DNA from: an uncultured Lachnobacterium sp.
Lineage (GTDB): Bacteria > Bacillota > Clostridia > Lachnospirales > Lachnospiraceae
Assembly: GCA_937889225.1 (NCBI GenBank)
Contig: CALAST010000105.1
Location: 1-31,253, forward strand
Reading direction: 5' to 3'
Length of the DNA: 31,253 nt
The number at the start of each line of letters is the position of its first letter. Position 1 is the first letter of the stretch. Under the pieces are notes generated by a model that saw only the letters and a list, made by a program, of their open reading frames with translations, was not told the DNA's origin and searched no databases. The position numbers were made by a program, and so were the translations under genes. Shown piece by piece: positions 7,724 to 17,499 of the stretch.

Positions 7724-9181
7724 TCACGCTTTCTTCTTTTTCACTTTATCTAAAACCATTTTAAATATATCAATTACTGCTTTTTCCTTTCCTAATAGTA
7801 ATCCGACTAAATAAACTCCAAAAAATATAATAGCAGAAATCAATAATGTTAAGAAAATTCCTATTTGTAATTGTTTTACCCATATACAACATATTGTTGC
7901 CAAAATCACTGAAATAATTACTACTATATATTTCACTCCACCAAAAACTTGTTTGATAACTGATTTCATTACAATTACTTGATATACAAGCACTACAAAT
8001 TCAGCTACTAAAGTTCCGATTGCGGCACCGATTGCCCCGTATTGAGGAATAAAAATAGCATTTAATATTAAATCTGCAATAGCACCACAAATGGTGGAAT
8101 ATAATACTTGATTTTCTTTCCCAAGTGGCACCATAATTTGTATTCCTAAAATATTTGTAATACCAATAAATAACAGCGTTGGCATAATAACCTGCATTGG
8201 CATTATTGCACCTGTAAATTCTTCTCCCGATAATAACACGATACATTCTTCCGCATAGATTGTAAAATAAACCACAAACGGTATAGCCACAAGCATTACA
8301 AAGCTCATTGCCTTTTGAGCAATCCCATATAATTCTTTTATCAAACCTTTATCCACATAATAAGATGCTCTAGGTAATAAAACTGTACTAACAGCTGTAA
8401 CTACACTTACCAAAATTCCTTTAACTTTAACAGATGCCGTATAATAACCAACTTCTATATCATTTGTCATAAATCCCAACATTACATTATCCAAATTCGT
8501 ATATATGGTAGTAGCAACAGACAGTGCGAAAAAAACGAATATCATCTTCATATGTTGAGAAAGATGATAATTACCAATTGGCTTTATATGAATTAGCTTT
8601 GGTAAATACAAAAAATTCAACACATTAGATGCTGATGCCGCTAATATTGTAATACCTCCGTATATAACATAATCCGTTTTCGTATGAACCAGTAAAAACA
8701 TTGCAATTAATGCAATAAACTTAAATACTATAGAACGAATTGTAATATATGTATACTGCTCTAACGCCTTAAATAGCCATTCTACTCCTAATGCATTTAA
8801 TAAAATGGTACTAGCTATTATTAAAAATAACATTTTATCAGAAGCAAATTTTGGTACTATTGTTAAGGCAATACCTAAAGCAATATATGAAATAACACAA
8901 GTTATTGTATTAATAATTAATATTTCATGTACCGTTTTTGAAAGTCGTTCCTTATTATCCCTTACTTTTGCACAAGCACGTATTCCATAAGTCGGAATCC
9001 CCAATTGTGCAAACATAGAAAAATATGTGATAACAGATGTAGCAAATGTAACTTTCCCAATCCCTTCTGCACCAACAACTCTAGATACATATGGAAATGT
9101 TATTAATGGAAATATTAACGATGACATGGTTAAAATTACATTCATTACCATATTAAGTGTTAAAGATTTTTGTTTCGTCAT
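7724..9181 (-). CDS. Polysaccharide flippase, Wzx/MOP superfamily
   Basis: A 485-residue protein with about 14 hydrophobic segments. The N terminus (MNVILTMSSLIFPLITFPYVSRVVGAEGIGKV) is the signature of the polysaccharide_synt (Wzx/RfbX) branch of the MOP exporters. The family moves undecaprenyl-linked repeat units across the membrane. The frame extends seven codons further to an ATG at 9202, but the ATG at 9181 has AAGAGGTAAGG directly before it and the upstream one has nothing comparable, so I start at 9181. The C terminus is a lysine-rich tail (DKVKKKKA), expected on the cytoplasmic side. It follows the polymerase-like gene by about 50 bases, in the usual Wzy-Wzx pairing. Confidence 0.88.
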   Translation of the reverse strand: MTKQKSLTLNMVMNVILTMSSLIFPLITFPYVSRVVGAEGIGKVTFATSVITYFSMFAQLGIPTYGIRACAKVRDNKERLSKTVHEILIINTITCVISYIALGIALTIVPKFASDKMLFLIIASTILLNALGVEWLFKALEQYTYITIRSIVFKFIALIAMFLLVHTKTDYVIYGGITILAASASNVLNFLYLPKLIHIKPIGNYHLSQHMKMIFVFFALSVATTIYTNLDNVMLGFMTNDIEVGYYTASVKVKGILVSVVTAVSTVLLPRASYYVDKGLIKELYGIAQKAMSFVMLVAIPFVVYFTIYAEECIVLLSGEEFTGAIMPMQVIMPTLLFIGITNILGIQIMVPLGKENQVLYSTICGAIADLILNAIFIPQYGAIGAAIGTLVAEFVVLVYQVIVMKSVIKQVFGGVKYIVVIISVILATICCIWVKQLQIGIFLTLLISAIIFFGVYLVGLLLGKEKAVIDIFKMVLDKVKKKKA

Positions 9182-9230
9182 TACCTTACCTCTTAAACTC
9201 ATATCTACACAATGGGTTGGTTTATAAACT

Positions 9231-10607
9231 TTAATTCAAATACTCTCTACGAAATGATAAGTCTATTGCCTTATATCTTCCTAACTGTATTTTCTTTTCA
9301 ATAAACAAACATTTAAATCCCCAAGAAAGAATAAACAATTTTATAAAAGGTGCATCTAATGTTGTTTGAAAAAATCTATTGGAAAAGAAAAGCATTACTA
9401 AATCATTAAAAAGATATGAATAAATAAATAATTTATAATTCATAACAGTATTCCATTGTCTATCATCATCAAAACTATTATAAGTAAAAACATAATATAA
9501 TGCAATTACCAGTACAAGTGGAACAACTCCAATATAACCAAAATCATAAACAAATTCATAAAACGTTGTATAGACATTTCCAATTTCAATTCCATTATCA
9601 CTAAATGCAAACGCATCTAATGCAGGATAGCTAAAATTAGAATATCCTAATAATTTTGCACCATACATATAAATTGCTCTAAATGTTTGAGCTCCTATTA
9701 CAGGATTAAATGTAGGTGCTTCAAAATCAGCTAAAAAATTATCAAAATTTACAAGGGGAGCACCTAAATAAATAAACAAATAGCGTCCAAGATCCATTGA
9801 TTCGCCACGCCCCATTACATTAAGTAGCACAATAAATGCCACTGCTGCAATCACTGCCAAAATAACTAATAACAAAGCAATTTTTAGATTTCCCTTAATT
9901 TTAGGATTTTCTTTAGATTTCAAAACATAAAATATTAGAACCACCATTGTAAGCATTCGTAATAATGGACTTCGGCTTCCATTTAATAAATGAAATGCAC
10001 ACAATAAGCCTACTGATATAACATGTAATATATTAATTTTCTTATTCGCAACAAAATTATTTATTAAAACATATAAAACCAAATATCCCCCCGCTTGTGT
10101 AATTGGATTTCCCAATCTGTATATAAATGGAACTGGAATAGCTAAAGAATTAAAATATTCCGTCCAAAATTTTGTCATTGTATCATACAAAGATATCATT
10201 TCTGATAAACTCACTATTTGCCCATGATGAGCAATGGATATTGCTTGTAAATACTTTACAAAATATAATAATGTTACTATCTGAATAAGAATAAAGACCG
10301 CTATTACCCAATTATTTACATGAACCGATTTTATCTTAATACAATTATTATACTGATTACTATTTATTTTTTTAATCTTATGCATCCATATAGAAACCAT
10401 AGTAAATGTAAGTAATGCAAAACCCACTACTAAAACTGTTTGCAAGTGAAAATGAATTGCAAAACGTTCTTGTCCCAAAATACAACATACTGTACTCATT
10501 AAAAATACTAAACTAAAAATAAACCCAGGATGCATATAATCAAAATCTGCCAATATATAATTTATAATTAAGAAAATAAATATTATTCCTAATAGTAAAT
10601 ATAACAT
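9231..10607 (-). CDS. Wzy-like polysaccharide repeat-unit polymerase
   Basis: A 458-residue polytopic membrane protein with about 12 hydrophobic segments. A large extracytoplasmic region (roughly residues 270-350) contains GRYLFIYLGAPLVNFDNF and a downstream VYTTFYEFVYDFGYIGV block, typical of the oligosaccharide repeat-unit polymerase (O-antigen polymerase-like) family. Such proteins join lipid-linked repeat units outside the membrane. The assignment rests on topology, the GAPL-x-NFD pattern and its place between glycosyltransferases and flippase; sequence identity in this family is always low. The ATG lies 7 bases after the previous gene's stop, with AGGAG inside the end of that gene, so translation is probably coupled. 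Confidence 0.78.
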   Translation of the reverse strand: MLYLLLGIIFIFLIINYILADFDYMHPGFIFSLVFLMSTVCCILGQERFAIHFHLQTVLVVGFALLTFTMVSIWMHKIKKINSNQYNNCIKIKSVHVNNWVIAVFILIQIVTLLYFVKYLQAISIAHHGQIVSLSEMISLYDTMTKFWTEYFNSLAIPVPFIYRLGNPITQAGGYLVLYVLINNFVANKKINILHVISVGLLCAFHLLNGSRSPLLRMLTMVVLIFYVLKSKENPKIKGNLKIALLLVILAVIAAVAFIVLLNVMGRGESMDLGRYLFIYLGAPLVNFDNFLADFEAPTFNPVIGAQTFRAIYMYGAKLLGYSNFSYPALDAFAFSDNGIEIGNVYTTFYEFVYDFGYIGVVPLVLVIALYYVFTYNSFDDDRQWNTVMNYKLFIYSYLFNDLVMLFFSNRFFQTTLDAPFIKLFILSWGFKCLFIEKKIQLGRYKAIDLSFRREYLN

Positions 10608-10614
10608 ATTTATT

Positions 10615-11673
10615 TTATTCTCCTATCAATTCCTCTGATTGTCTAATTGCTTTCTTACCAAAATAACCACTTACCAATTTTTGAGATATATCTTTAACAT
10701 TATTTTTCATTTGCATATATTCTATTTCACTCATATTAGGAATAATATCTGATAATTCCATTAAGGAATCTACTAAAATTCCCAAATTATTCTTCAATAC
10801 AAACTCTGCTTCAGCAGCCTCCCTCCAAATAATAACCGGCACACCTGATGATAAATACAATGAAAGTTTATGAGGATTATTATACCGAATATATTTTCCG
10901 GCTTTCCCCATTCCTCCTTTAATTCCATCACCATCCCAAACTAAACCAAATCCACCTGTTAATACATTAGGCACTTCATCTGGTGATAAGACACCTTTAT
11001 AGTAAATATTCTTATTTGCATTCAACTTTTCGTTAAAATTAGGCCCATAGAGATTAATTTCAACATTCTTTATTTTATCTAATTCCCCAATATATTTACA
11101 CTTTGTTATATCTAAATTTCCTGCAACTGTAATTTTCCTTGCAAAAGAAACTACTTTATTTGTATCTTGCGGTTGTAAATAATCAAATATTTGTAAGTTA
11201 ACTAATTTCTTTTCTTGTACACCTTTTTCGATAAAAAACTTCATCATTTTTTCATTATGTACAACAATTACATCTGCAATTTCTAACATAAATTCAAATT
11301 CATGTTGATAATATGCTTGATTATTCATAAACTGACGCAATTCTTCTACATCATGAACTATGGATATATATTTAACTTTCTTTACTTCTTTTAGTTTAGT
11401 CAAAATATTTTCTCTTGTTAACTGAGGATAATGAAATGGATGTTGTAATATTACTAAAGAATTTGGTTCTATAACCTTATAACATCTATTCCAATCAAAA
11501 TAATATCCTATTTGACGCTGCACCTTTGCTACTTTTCCTGAATTAGAAGTATTCATCCGAATATTTACTCTTTCATATCCACAATCATCTGCTATTTTAG
11601 AAAAATCAGCAGTTGCTTTACTCCCAGCATGATTTAAATTTTCTGTTATTTCTACAATCTGATACTTTTTCAT
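10615..11673 (-). CDS. Glycosyltransferase, galactofuranosyltransferase-like
   Basis: A 352-residue soluble protein. The start (MKKYQIVEITENLNHAGSKA), the ILQHPFHYPQ segment, the SIVHDVEELR segment and the C-terminal GGFGLVWDGDGIKGG...YIRYNNPHKLSLYLSSGVPVI region are characteristic of a GT-B family commonly annotated as beta-1,6-galactofuranosyltransferase in capsule clusters. It would add a sugar, perhaps Galf, to the lipid-linked repeat unit at the cytoplasmic face. I see no UDP-galactopyranose mutase (glf) in the window, so the donor would have to come from elsewhere or be another sugar. The ATG has GAGGTAATT before it. Two bases separate it from the previous gene. Confidence 0.72.
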   Translation of the reverse strand: MKKYQIVEITENLNHAGSKATADFSKIADDCGYERVNIRMNTSNSGKVAKVQRQIGYYFDWNRCYKVIEPNSLVILQHPFHYPQLTRENILTKLKEVKKVKYISIVHDVEELRQFMNNQAYYQHEFEFMLEIADVIVVHNEKMMKFFIEKGVQEKKLVNLQIFDYLQPQDTNKVVSFARKITVAGNLDITKCKYIGELDKIKNVEINLYGPNFNEKLNANKNIYYKGVLSPDEVPNVLTGGFGLVWDGDGIKGGMGKAGKYIRYNNPHKLSLYLSSGVPVIIWREAAEAEFVLKNNLGILVDSLMELSDIIPNMSEIEYMQMKNNVKDISQKLVSGYFGKKAIRQSEELIGE

Positions 11674-11675
11674 AA

Positions 11676-12791
11676 TTACCTCAAAAATAATTCTTCTAAT
11701 CTTTTTACCTCTGTTTCTATATCATAACCAATACTGGAAAAATTAGCTTGAATAAGCTCACTACTAATCCTTTGCTTATTCTCTTTCAACTCTATTATTT
11801 TTTCAACCCAAACGTCCACGCCTTTTGATAACTGTAAGCATATAAAATTAGAATTAATACGCCCCTCCTCTGGAACTGCTTCCTCTGACGCTAACATAGG
11901 AACACCATTTGCTTGTGCTTCTAAAGACACTAAAGGTAACCCCTCAAATAAAGATGGAAAAATAAATACATCAAATGCACTTAACCATCCACCTATATCA
12001 TATTGAACACCTGCAAAATACACTTTCTCATCTAATCCAAGACTACTCACCTTTTCTTTTAATACCGCTTCATCTTCACCTTGTCCAATCAAAACAAGAC
12101 GTGCTTCGGGAAGAACCACTTCAATTTTCTTAAAGAGATCTAATAAAAATTGTTGATTCTTTTGATAATGTAAACGTCCAATATTCCCTATTACAAATTT
12201 ATCATTCCACTTTAATTCATTACGATATTTATTACGTTTACTATTATCAAAAATTAGCTTGGAAATATTAATAGCATTGTGTATCTGTACTACTTTTTCT
12301 TTTAAGCTTGGCTTAAAAAACCAATCTGCTGCCTCATAAGAACATGCCCAAAAATCAGTTGCATATTTTTCAATATTTTTTTTATTAACCTCGTGCAATA
12401 TTCCTCGCATCTTACTATCCATATTTTGTGAATTATGACTATGGATAATTCTTTTTTTTATACCATATTTTTTCGCTAACTTTAAATAATCAATATTTGC
12501 TAAACTACATACATTTACCCATATGGCTTGATATTCTTCAGCATGTTCTTTAAAAAATTTTTCTAATTGTTTTTTATATTCTACTATATTTTGACTTCTT
12601 GCAGGAAAATGTATAGTTTTTCCACCTCCTGCAATCAACTCATCTTCGTATGCAACTTTCTCATAAGAATTACATAAGAAATCAAATTGAAACTTCTTCT
12701 TATCAATAGCACGATAATAATTGATAATCACACTTTCAACCCCACCAGGATTTTCCGTCATACCAAATACCAATACTTTATACACTAACAT
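11676..12791 (-). CDS. Glycosyltransferase family 4 (GT-B)
   Basis: About 371 residues. The N-terminal half has the opening KVLVFGMTENPGGVESVIINYYR, the acceptor-side glycine loop typical of EpsF-like enzymes. The C-terminal half is a glycos_transf_1 domain with IGNIGRLHYQKNQ, VLIGQGEDE and the FPSLFEGLPLVSLEAQANG donor-binding block with the E-x7-E pattern. It is a retaining transferase that extends the repeat unit. The longest frame begins with GTG at 12797, directly against the ribosome binding site. The ATG at 12791 (AAAGG plus five bases) or GTG at 12785 (better spacing) are more likely starts, and I report the ATG. Confidence 0.85.
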   Translation of the reverse strand: MLVYKVLVFGMTENPGGVESVIINYYRAIDKKKFQFDFLCNSYEKVAYEDELIAGGGKTIHFPARSQNIVEYKKQLEKFFKEHAEEYQAIWVNVCSLANIDYLKLAKKYGIKKRIIHSHNSQNMDSKMRGILHEVNKKNIEKYATDFWACSYEAADWFFKPSLKEKVVQIHNAINISKLIFDNSKRNKYRNELKWNDKFVIGNIGRLHYQKNQQFLLDLFKKIEVVLPEARLVLIGQGEDEAVLKEKVSSLGLDEKVYFAGVQYDIGGWLSAFDVFIFPSLFEGLPLVSLEAQANGVPMLASEEAVPEEGRINSNFICLQLSKGVDVWVEKIIELKENKQRISSELIQANFSSIGYDIETEVKRLEELFLR

Positions 12792-12802
12792 TTCCACCTT
12801 TC

Positions 12803-13825
12803 TTACTTTTCTCGCAAATAATTTTGTAATGCTCGAATGCTATAAATAAGTGAAGCCCCTAAATCAAAATGTAATTTCAAGCATAATATAGGAGCCATTC
12901 GAAGACAAAAACATTCTTTTTTCTTTGTAATATCTATAGCTTTTTTAAAAATAGGCTCTTTTATAACTTTCTTCATATTTTTATATTTTTCAAAAAAACT
13001 CATTTTATTGTTTAAACTAAAATTTTCCCTTACCATAGCTATATTCATATGCATTAATACATAAACAGAAAATGCATGTTGAACTTTTTTATTTTCTAAA
13101 CTAATAGATTTTTTTGTTTCATTTAATGCAAAAATATAATCTTTAACCTTATTCCCATCAAAAGCTCTTGTTGCAGAAGAAATATTTGGTAACACTCGAT
13201 AAATAATATTATTTTTAAATTCCACCTTTTTAGCAACTTGTAAACATCTAAAACAAAAATCACTATCTTCTGATAAACGTAAATTAGGATTAAATTTTAA
13301 GTTATTATTTTTTAAAAACTCCGATTTATACACCTTGGCTATTGCTTGCATATATCTTGTGGGATTTTCAAGTACCCTGATTTTACAATTTTCCATTTTT
13401 AAAGAATCAAATACTTCTTCTACGTGATTATCGCAAACTAATCTGTCTTTATTATTATTCTTATGACCATAAAAATAAATATCACTTTGACTTTTATTAG
13501 CATTGTATAATACATCGGACAATACATTTTCTAGCAGTATATCATCTGCATCTAAAAAAAGTATCCACTTCCCTTTTGCTTGAACTATCCCCATATTCCG
13601 AGCATGAGATACACCTTTTGATGAATGAAATAATTTAACTGCTTTCTGCTTTTCAATTATTTTCTCCACAGTTTTAGTAGTATTATCTATTGACCCATTT
13701 TCAACAACAAGAACTTCTAACCTGCCATTCTCTACTTTTTGTTCTAACACACTATTAACAGCTCTCTCAATAAACTTCTCTGCATTATATGCAGGAATGA
13801 TAACTGATAACTCAATCCCCGCCAT
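12803..13825 (-). CDS. Glycosyltransferase family 2 (GT-A)
   Basis: A 340-residue inverting transferase. The first 110 residues are a classic GT2 fold: ELSVIIPAYNAEKFIERAVNSVLEQ, VENGSIDNT, SHARNMGI and WILFLDADD, the last giving the metal-binding DxD. RLSEDSDFCFRC further on contains the ED motif carrying the likely catalytic base. A basic C-terminal part may touch the membrane. It starts at ATG with AAGGAAGG upstream and sits 5-14 bases from its neighbours, so it is part of the operon. The sugar specificity cannot be read from the sequence. Confidence 0.87.
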   Translation of the reverse strand: MAGIELSVIIPAYNAEKFIERAVNSVLEQKVENGRLEVLVVENGSIDNTTKTVEKIIEKQKAVKLFHSSKGVSHARNMGIVQAKGKWILFLDADDILLENVLSDVLYNANKSQSDIYFYGHKNNNKDRLVCDNHVEEVFDSLKMENCKIRVLENPTRYMQAIAKVYKSEFLKNNNLKFNPNLRLSEDSDFCFRCLQVAKKVEFKNNIIYRVLPNISSATRAFDGNKVKDYIFALNETKKSISLENKKVQHAFSVYVLMHMNIAMVRENFSLNNKMSFFEKYKNMKKVIKEPIFKKAIDITKKKECFCLRMAPILCLKLHFDLGASLIYSIRALQNYLREK

Positions 13826-13839
13826 AAATATAACCTTCC

Positions 13840-14664
13840 TTAAAAACTGCCTTCATATTTTCTTGAAATAAATTTCGCTTTCAAAAATGCAGTTCCTTTC
13901 TTTATCCAATTAATTCTTTCCATATGAATACATGGAATTTCTTTAATATCAGCCGCATTTAATCTTCCACTGTTTACCTGATATACTAACCATACATTAA
14001 ATATAATTTCACTTACTCTACCATAAAATCGCATTTGAAAAGCAGATAAATCAGGTGTCCCAATTCTTTTTTCTAACTCCTCTAAAATACAAAATAACCA
14101 TGTACAATATTCATCTACTAAAGTTTTCTCCATAATCATCATGTTAAACATATAACCATATGTCTGTTTTACTACTGTATCATATACATTGACGTACTCT
14201 GGATAAAAATCCTGAATAATACTTCTTGTAAGGTCTAACTGTTCAGCATAATGTGTATGAGAATAATGAGAATATAATGTTTCTATATAATATTTTCTTT
14301 TATTTGGAACAATTACTTTATATTTACTTATTAATTCTTCCGCTTCTTTCTGGGATAAAATACATTCAAATCTATTCTTTGACTTGTTATTCCCTTTAAA
14401 ATGTCTGCGATAGTGTGCTAATCCGATATAATCCGCATCCAAATTTTTCCATGCCCAGTATAAACCTGTCAGCTCACAGTAAAATGGATTCTTTTCTGAA
14501 ATATTGTCTCCTATACAATCCTTTATATAGCCCAAATCCAATTCTTTTCCATCTTCATTTTTTTTCCCTTTCGCACCTACATGAACAGGTAAATACATTT
14601 CATCTTTTGGCATTTGATATTTTTTATGGGTTGCTATAATAATCTTAATATTCAAATTTGACAT
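13840..14664 (-). CDS. DUF4422 glycosyltransferase-like capsule protein
   Basis: 274 residues that match the DUF4422 family, found in capsule and exopolysaccharide clusters and thought to be GT-A-like glycosyltransferases. Diagnostic parts are IIIATHKKYQMP near the start, VHVGAKGK, the block FYCELTGLYWAWKNLDADYIGLAHYRRHF and the ETLYSHYSHTHYAEQLD segment. The LDADYIGLAHYRR stretch probably carries the DxD-type metal site. The ATG is preceded by AAAAGGAGTTTAC. Its position second or third after the initiating transferase suggests it adds an early sugar, which is inference. Confidence 0.83.
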   Translation of the reverse strand: MSNLNIKIIIATHKKYQMPKDEMYLPVHVGAKGKKNEDGKELDLGYIKDCIGDNISEKNPFYCELTGLYWAWKNLDADYIGLAHYRRHFKGNNKSKNRFECILSQKEAEELISKYKVIVPNKRKYYIETLYSHYSHTHYAEQLDLTRSIIQDFYPEYVNVYDTVVKQTYGYMFNMMIMEKTLVDEYCTWLFCILEELEKRIGTPDLSAFQMRFYGRVSEIIFNVWLVYQVNSGRLNAADIKEIPCIHMERINWIKKGTAFLKAKFISRKYEGSF

Positions 14665-14684
14665 GTAAACTCCTTTTGAAATTC

Positions 14685-16016
14685 TTATACAACCATCACA
14701 TATCCTAATATCTTAATATTTCCAGCTGTACACACATTTACTATATCTGTTATATCCTGACACTTACTTTTATTTTTTACAGTTACCAATATTACATTTT
14801 CACAACAAACTAATTCCTTATAAATGTCATTAATGCAAACCAAGCTAATGTTTTTCTCTTTCATTTGTACTTGTAAAGAATCAAAATAATTTCCCAAAAT
14901 TTTTTCATCTTCTACTAAAATTGTCAGCTTGTTAATTGACTCCTTTTTACAAAGGCTTATCATATGATTACATAATTTTGTAAGCTCTACCCGAGAATCA
15001 GCTTTCTTACCTGCAATTATATTCCTAATCACTGCAGACCATTTACTTTTTTCAAGAATAGACAGATTTCCCATATAAAGAATATCAAAATTATCTTGTA
15101 ATTCATCTTCCGTTTTAATATTTGAATCAAACATATAATATAAGATTAGAATAGCAACTGATAATAAAAATCCTAACGCTCCACCAATTACTACTAACTT
15201 CAATACATTTCCACCCTCTGTATCTGTATCTAAATCCACATCCACATCATCCAAAATATTGTTTATATAAGTCTGTTGTTCAAAAGATAATTTATCATAT
15301 AATGCCTGTGTTTCTGTCTTCATTCGCTCAACTTGTTCTTTTTTTGAATTTTGCCAATTATAATAATACTGATTGTATCCTTTTACATTACTATTACTAA
15401 GCAAAATCAAATCATTTTCTGCAATCACTTCATCCAAGCTATTAGCATATGTTTCAAATGCTTGCTTAATTGCTGTATTTAACTGGTTACAAAATGCTTC
15501 ATCATCAGCATAAAATTTAATTCCAAACACATTAGTAACCTGTTCCTTGTTCTGCTGATTATCATTTACATCTAAAACTATCAAATCAAAAATTTCATCT
15601 TGCCTTGCTATATCTGTAAGCTTTGCTGTATCTCTAGCCAACCCTCCAGATCTTAAATATTCTATAAGTGCATTTAAAACATCATAACTGTTTTTTTCAT
15701 TTGAAGCTTTTACAAAATATTGTGAATAACTGGTAATCACATCGTGAGCATTCAAATTATACGCATACGAGTTTTCTAATCTTTCTTCTTCTTCTTCATA
15801 TGATTTCACATATGAAATATATTTATCAACTTCTTTTTGTTCTTTATCATTCAACACCGCTGTTGCACTAGTATCATTGATTGATATCTGAGTTATGCCT
15901 AGTACTGCTGCAAATATAACTGCAACTAAAATAATCAACCATAATTTTTCGAGCAATACTCTAAAAATTTCTTTAATACTGTACTTTTTTTCATAATTTG
16001 AATAATACGTCTTCAT
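14685..16016 (-). CDS. Wzz/CpsC-type chain-length protein with a degenerate kinase-like tail
   Basis: 443 residues. Residues 10-44 contain the Wzz entry (KYSIKEIFRVLLEKLWLIILVAVIFAAVLG) with the first membrane helix. Residues 45-270 are a mainly helical extracytoplasmic domain with coiled-coil character (SYEEEEERLENSY, KKEQVERMKTETQALYDKL). A second helix spans 272-295. Usual CpsC proteins end shortly after it and activate a separate BY-kinase (CpsD), but here about 145 more residues follow. Their end (ENVILVTVKNKSKCQDITDIVNVCTAGNIKILGYVMV) lines up with the last strands of CpsD-type kinases (VILVVR...LGVVLN). There is no Walker A (GxxxxGKS/T), no DxD and no C-terminal tyrosine cluster, so it cannot be a kinase of the known type. 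No separate kinase or phosphatase gene is in the window. Confidence 0.8.
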   Translation of the reverse strand: MKTYYSNYEKKYSIKEIFRVLLEKLWLIILVAVIFAAVLGITQISINDTSATAVLNDKEQKEVDKYISYVKSYEEEEERLENSYAYNLNAHDVITSYSQYFVKASNEKNSYDVLNALIEYLRSGGLARDTAKLTDIARQDEIFDLIVLDVNDNQQNKEQVTNVFGIKFYADDEAFCNQLNTAIKQAFETYANSLDEVIAENDLILLSNSNVKGYNQYYYNWQNSKKEQVERMKTETQALYDKLSFEQQTYINNILDDVDVDLDTDTEGGNVLKLVVIGGALGFLLSVAILILYYMFDSNIKTEDELQDNFDILYMGNLSILEKSKWSAVIRNIIAGKKADSRVELTKLCNHMISLCKKESINKLTILVEDEKILGNYFDSLQVQMKEKNISLVCINDIYKELVCCENVILVTVKNKSKCQDITDIVNVCTAGNIKILGYVMVV

Positions 16017-16037
16017 TTTAATACTCCCATAATTAAG

Positions 16038-17477
16038 CTATTTCGATCCTTCACGCTTCAATACAACCATTATCGTTTTCAATATCAATTGTATATCTAA
16101 AACAATGGACCAATTTTCAATATATTTTGCATCCAGTCTTACAATTTCCTCAAAATCCGTAATATCACTTCGCCCACTCGCCTGCCACATACCTGTGAGT
16201 CCCGGTTTCATGCTAAGACGAATTTTGTGGTGTAAGTCATATTGTTCATATTCCTGCACGGTTGGTGGTCTTGTCCCAACCAAGCTCATATCACCTTTTA
16301 AAATATTCCAAAATTGCGGCAATTCGTCAATGCTTGTCTTACGAATAAAGTTTCCAATTCCCTTGCCCGGACCTTTTTCGCTTCCGATAATACGCGGGTC
16401 ATTTTCCATTTTAAACATAAGTCCCTGCATTTCATTATGCTTCATTAGTTCTTTTTTCCGTTCTTCCGCATCCATATACATGGAACGGAATTTATAAATA
16501 TAAAACGTTCTTCCGTTTCTTCCAACACGTTCCTGTTTAAAGAAAATCGGTCCCGGAGATTCTTTCTTAATAATCGGTGCAACAAAAATATATGCAATTC
16601 CCATAATGACAAGACCTACTAAGCCTCCTGCAATATCCATTGCTCTTTTTGCTGCAATTTCCCATGTTCTTGCTGTCTTGATACTTGTAGTAAGCACATG
16701 GGTTGCTCCTACTTTTTCTACAAATTGGTTCGGAAGCTCGTCCGGTAAAAATCCCATACCAATGTGTACCGTAATACCCATAGCAAGCAAACTTTCCACT
16801 AGGTGATTTAATTCTTTCTGTGTATCAAAAGTATCTATAAATACCTCATCCACTACATGCGTTCGCACATATTCCCAGAAATTATCATCGCCATATATGA
16901 TATCTAAATTTTCTCTATTTTCGTCTTCTGTTTCATCATCTGCCGGCATAGCAATACAGGTCACACGATAATCTCTGATTTTTTTGGAAAGAACTTGACT
17001 CATACAGTTAATGACACGTTCTCTTGTGGTAATGACCAGCATATTCGACTGATGCCCTTCGCTATTGATACGATTACGTATATAACTTTTCAGCACAATC
17101 CTCGTTAAAAAACACAAAATAGCACTTAAGCCCCAACTTACCAATACTACAAAACGAGATAAATTGGCTGCTTCTTTCATAATAAACTCATACGTAACAA
17201 AAATCAATTCTACTACCGTTACATGCTTGATAACAGACCAAAACTCCATTCCTGCTTTGCGATGAATGATATTCTTATAATTATTACTGAAAAATACCAC
17301 TACAATATCTACTACCAAAAGGATAACTCCCAATTTTATATACCAATCCACAGTAGATTGAATAATTTTTTTATGACGCAAATAATACGCCAAGAAAAAT
17401 GCAATTTCAATGCAAATCAAATCAGCCAATTCAAAATCCCAGTGCTTCATCCAGCCTGTATTTATCTTTCGATACAC
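16038..17477 (-). CDS. Polyprenyl-phosphate sugar-1-phosphate transferase, initiating enzyme
   Basis: About 479 residues. The N-terminal half has four to five membrane helices and a Rossmann-like domain (SNMLVITTRERVINCM...). The C-terminal half (from about residue 280, AAKRAMDIAGGLVGLV) is the bacterial sugar transferase domain with SPGPIFFKQERVGRNGR, FYIYKFRSM, FIRKTSIDELPQFWN, GDMSLVGTRPP and KPGLTGMWQASGRS. It loads the first sugar phosphate onto undecaprenyl phosphate and so starts each repeat unit. The longest frame begins at TTG (17483), only two bases from AGGAGG (17486-17491). GTG at 17477 has an ideal spacing of eight bases, so I start there. It is the first gene of the operon, preceded by a leader hairpin. 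Confidence 0.9.
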   Translation of the reverse strand: MYRKINTGWMKHWDFELADLICIEIAFFLAYYLRHKKIIQSTVDWYIKLGVILLVVDIVVVFFSNNYKNIIHRKAGMEFWSVIKHVTVVELIFVTYEFIMKEAANLSRFVVLVSWGLSAILCFLTRIVLKSYIRNRINSEGHQSNMLVITTRERVINCMSQVLSKKIRDYRVTCIAMPADDETEDENRENLDIIYGDDNFWEYVRTHVVDEVFIDTFDTQKELNHLVESLLAMGITVHIGMGFLPDELPNQFVEKVGATHVLTTSIKTARTWEIAAKRAMDIAGGLVGLVIMGIAYIFVAPIIKKESPGPIFFKQERVGRNGRTFYIYKFRSMYMDAEERKKELMKHNEMQGLMFKMENDPRIIGSEKGPGKGIGNFIRKTSIDELPQFWNILKGDMSLVGTRPPTVQEYEQYDLHHKIRLSMKPGLTGMWQASGRSDITDFEEIVRLDAKYIENWSIVLDIQLILKTIMVVLKREGSK

Positions 17478-17499
17478 TTCCAAGTCCTCCTAAATTGTC

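Noticed and set aside
16105..16497. Plus-strand 130-codon frame
   Set aside because: It is antisense to the strongly conserved sugar-transferase domain, so it is a shadow frame.
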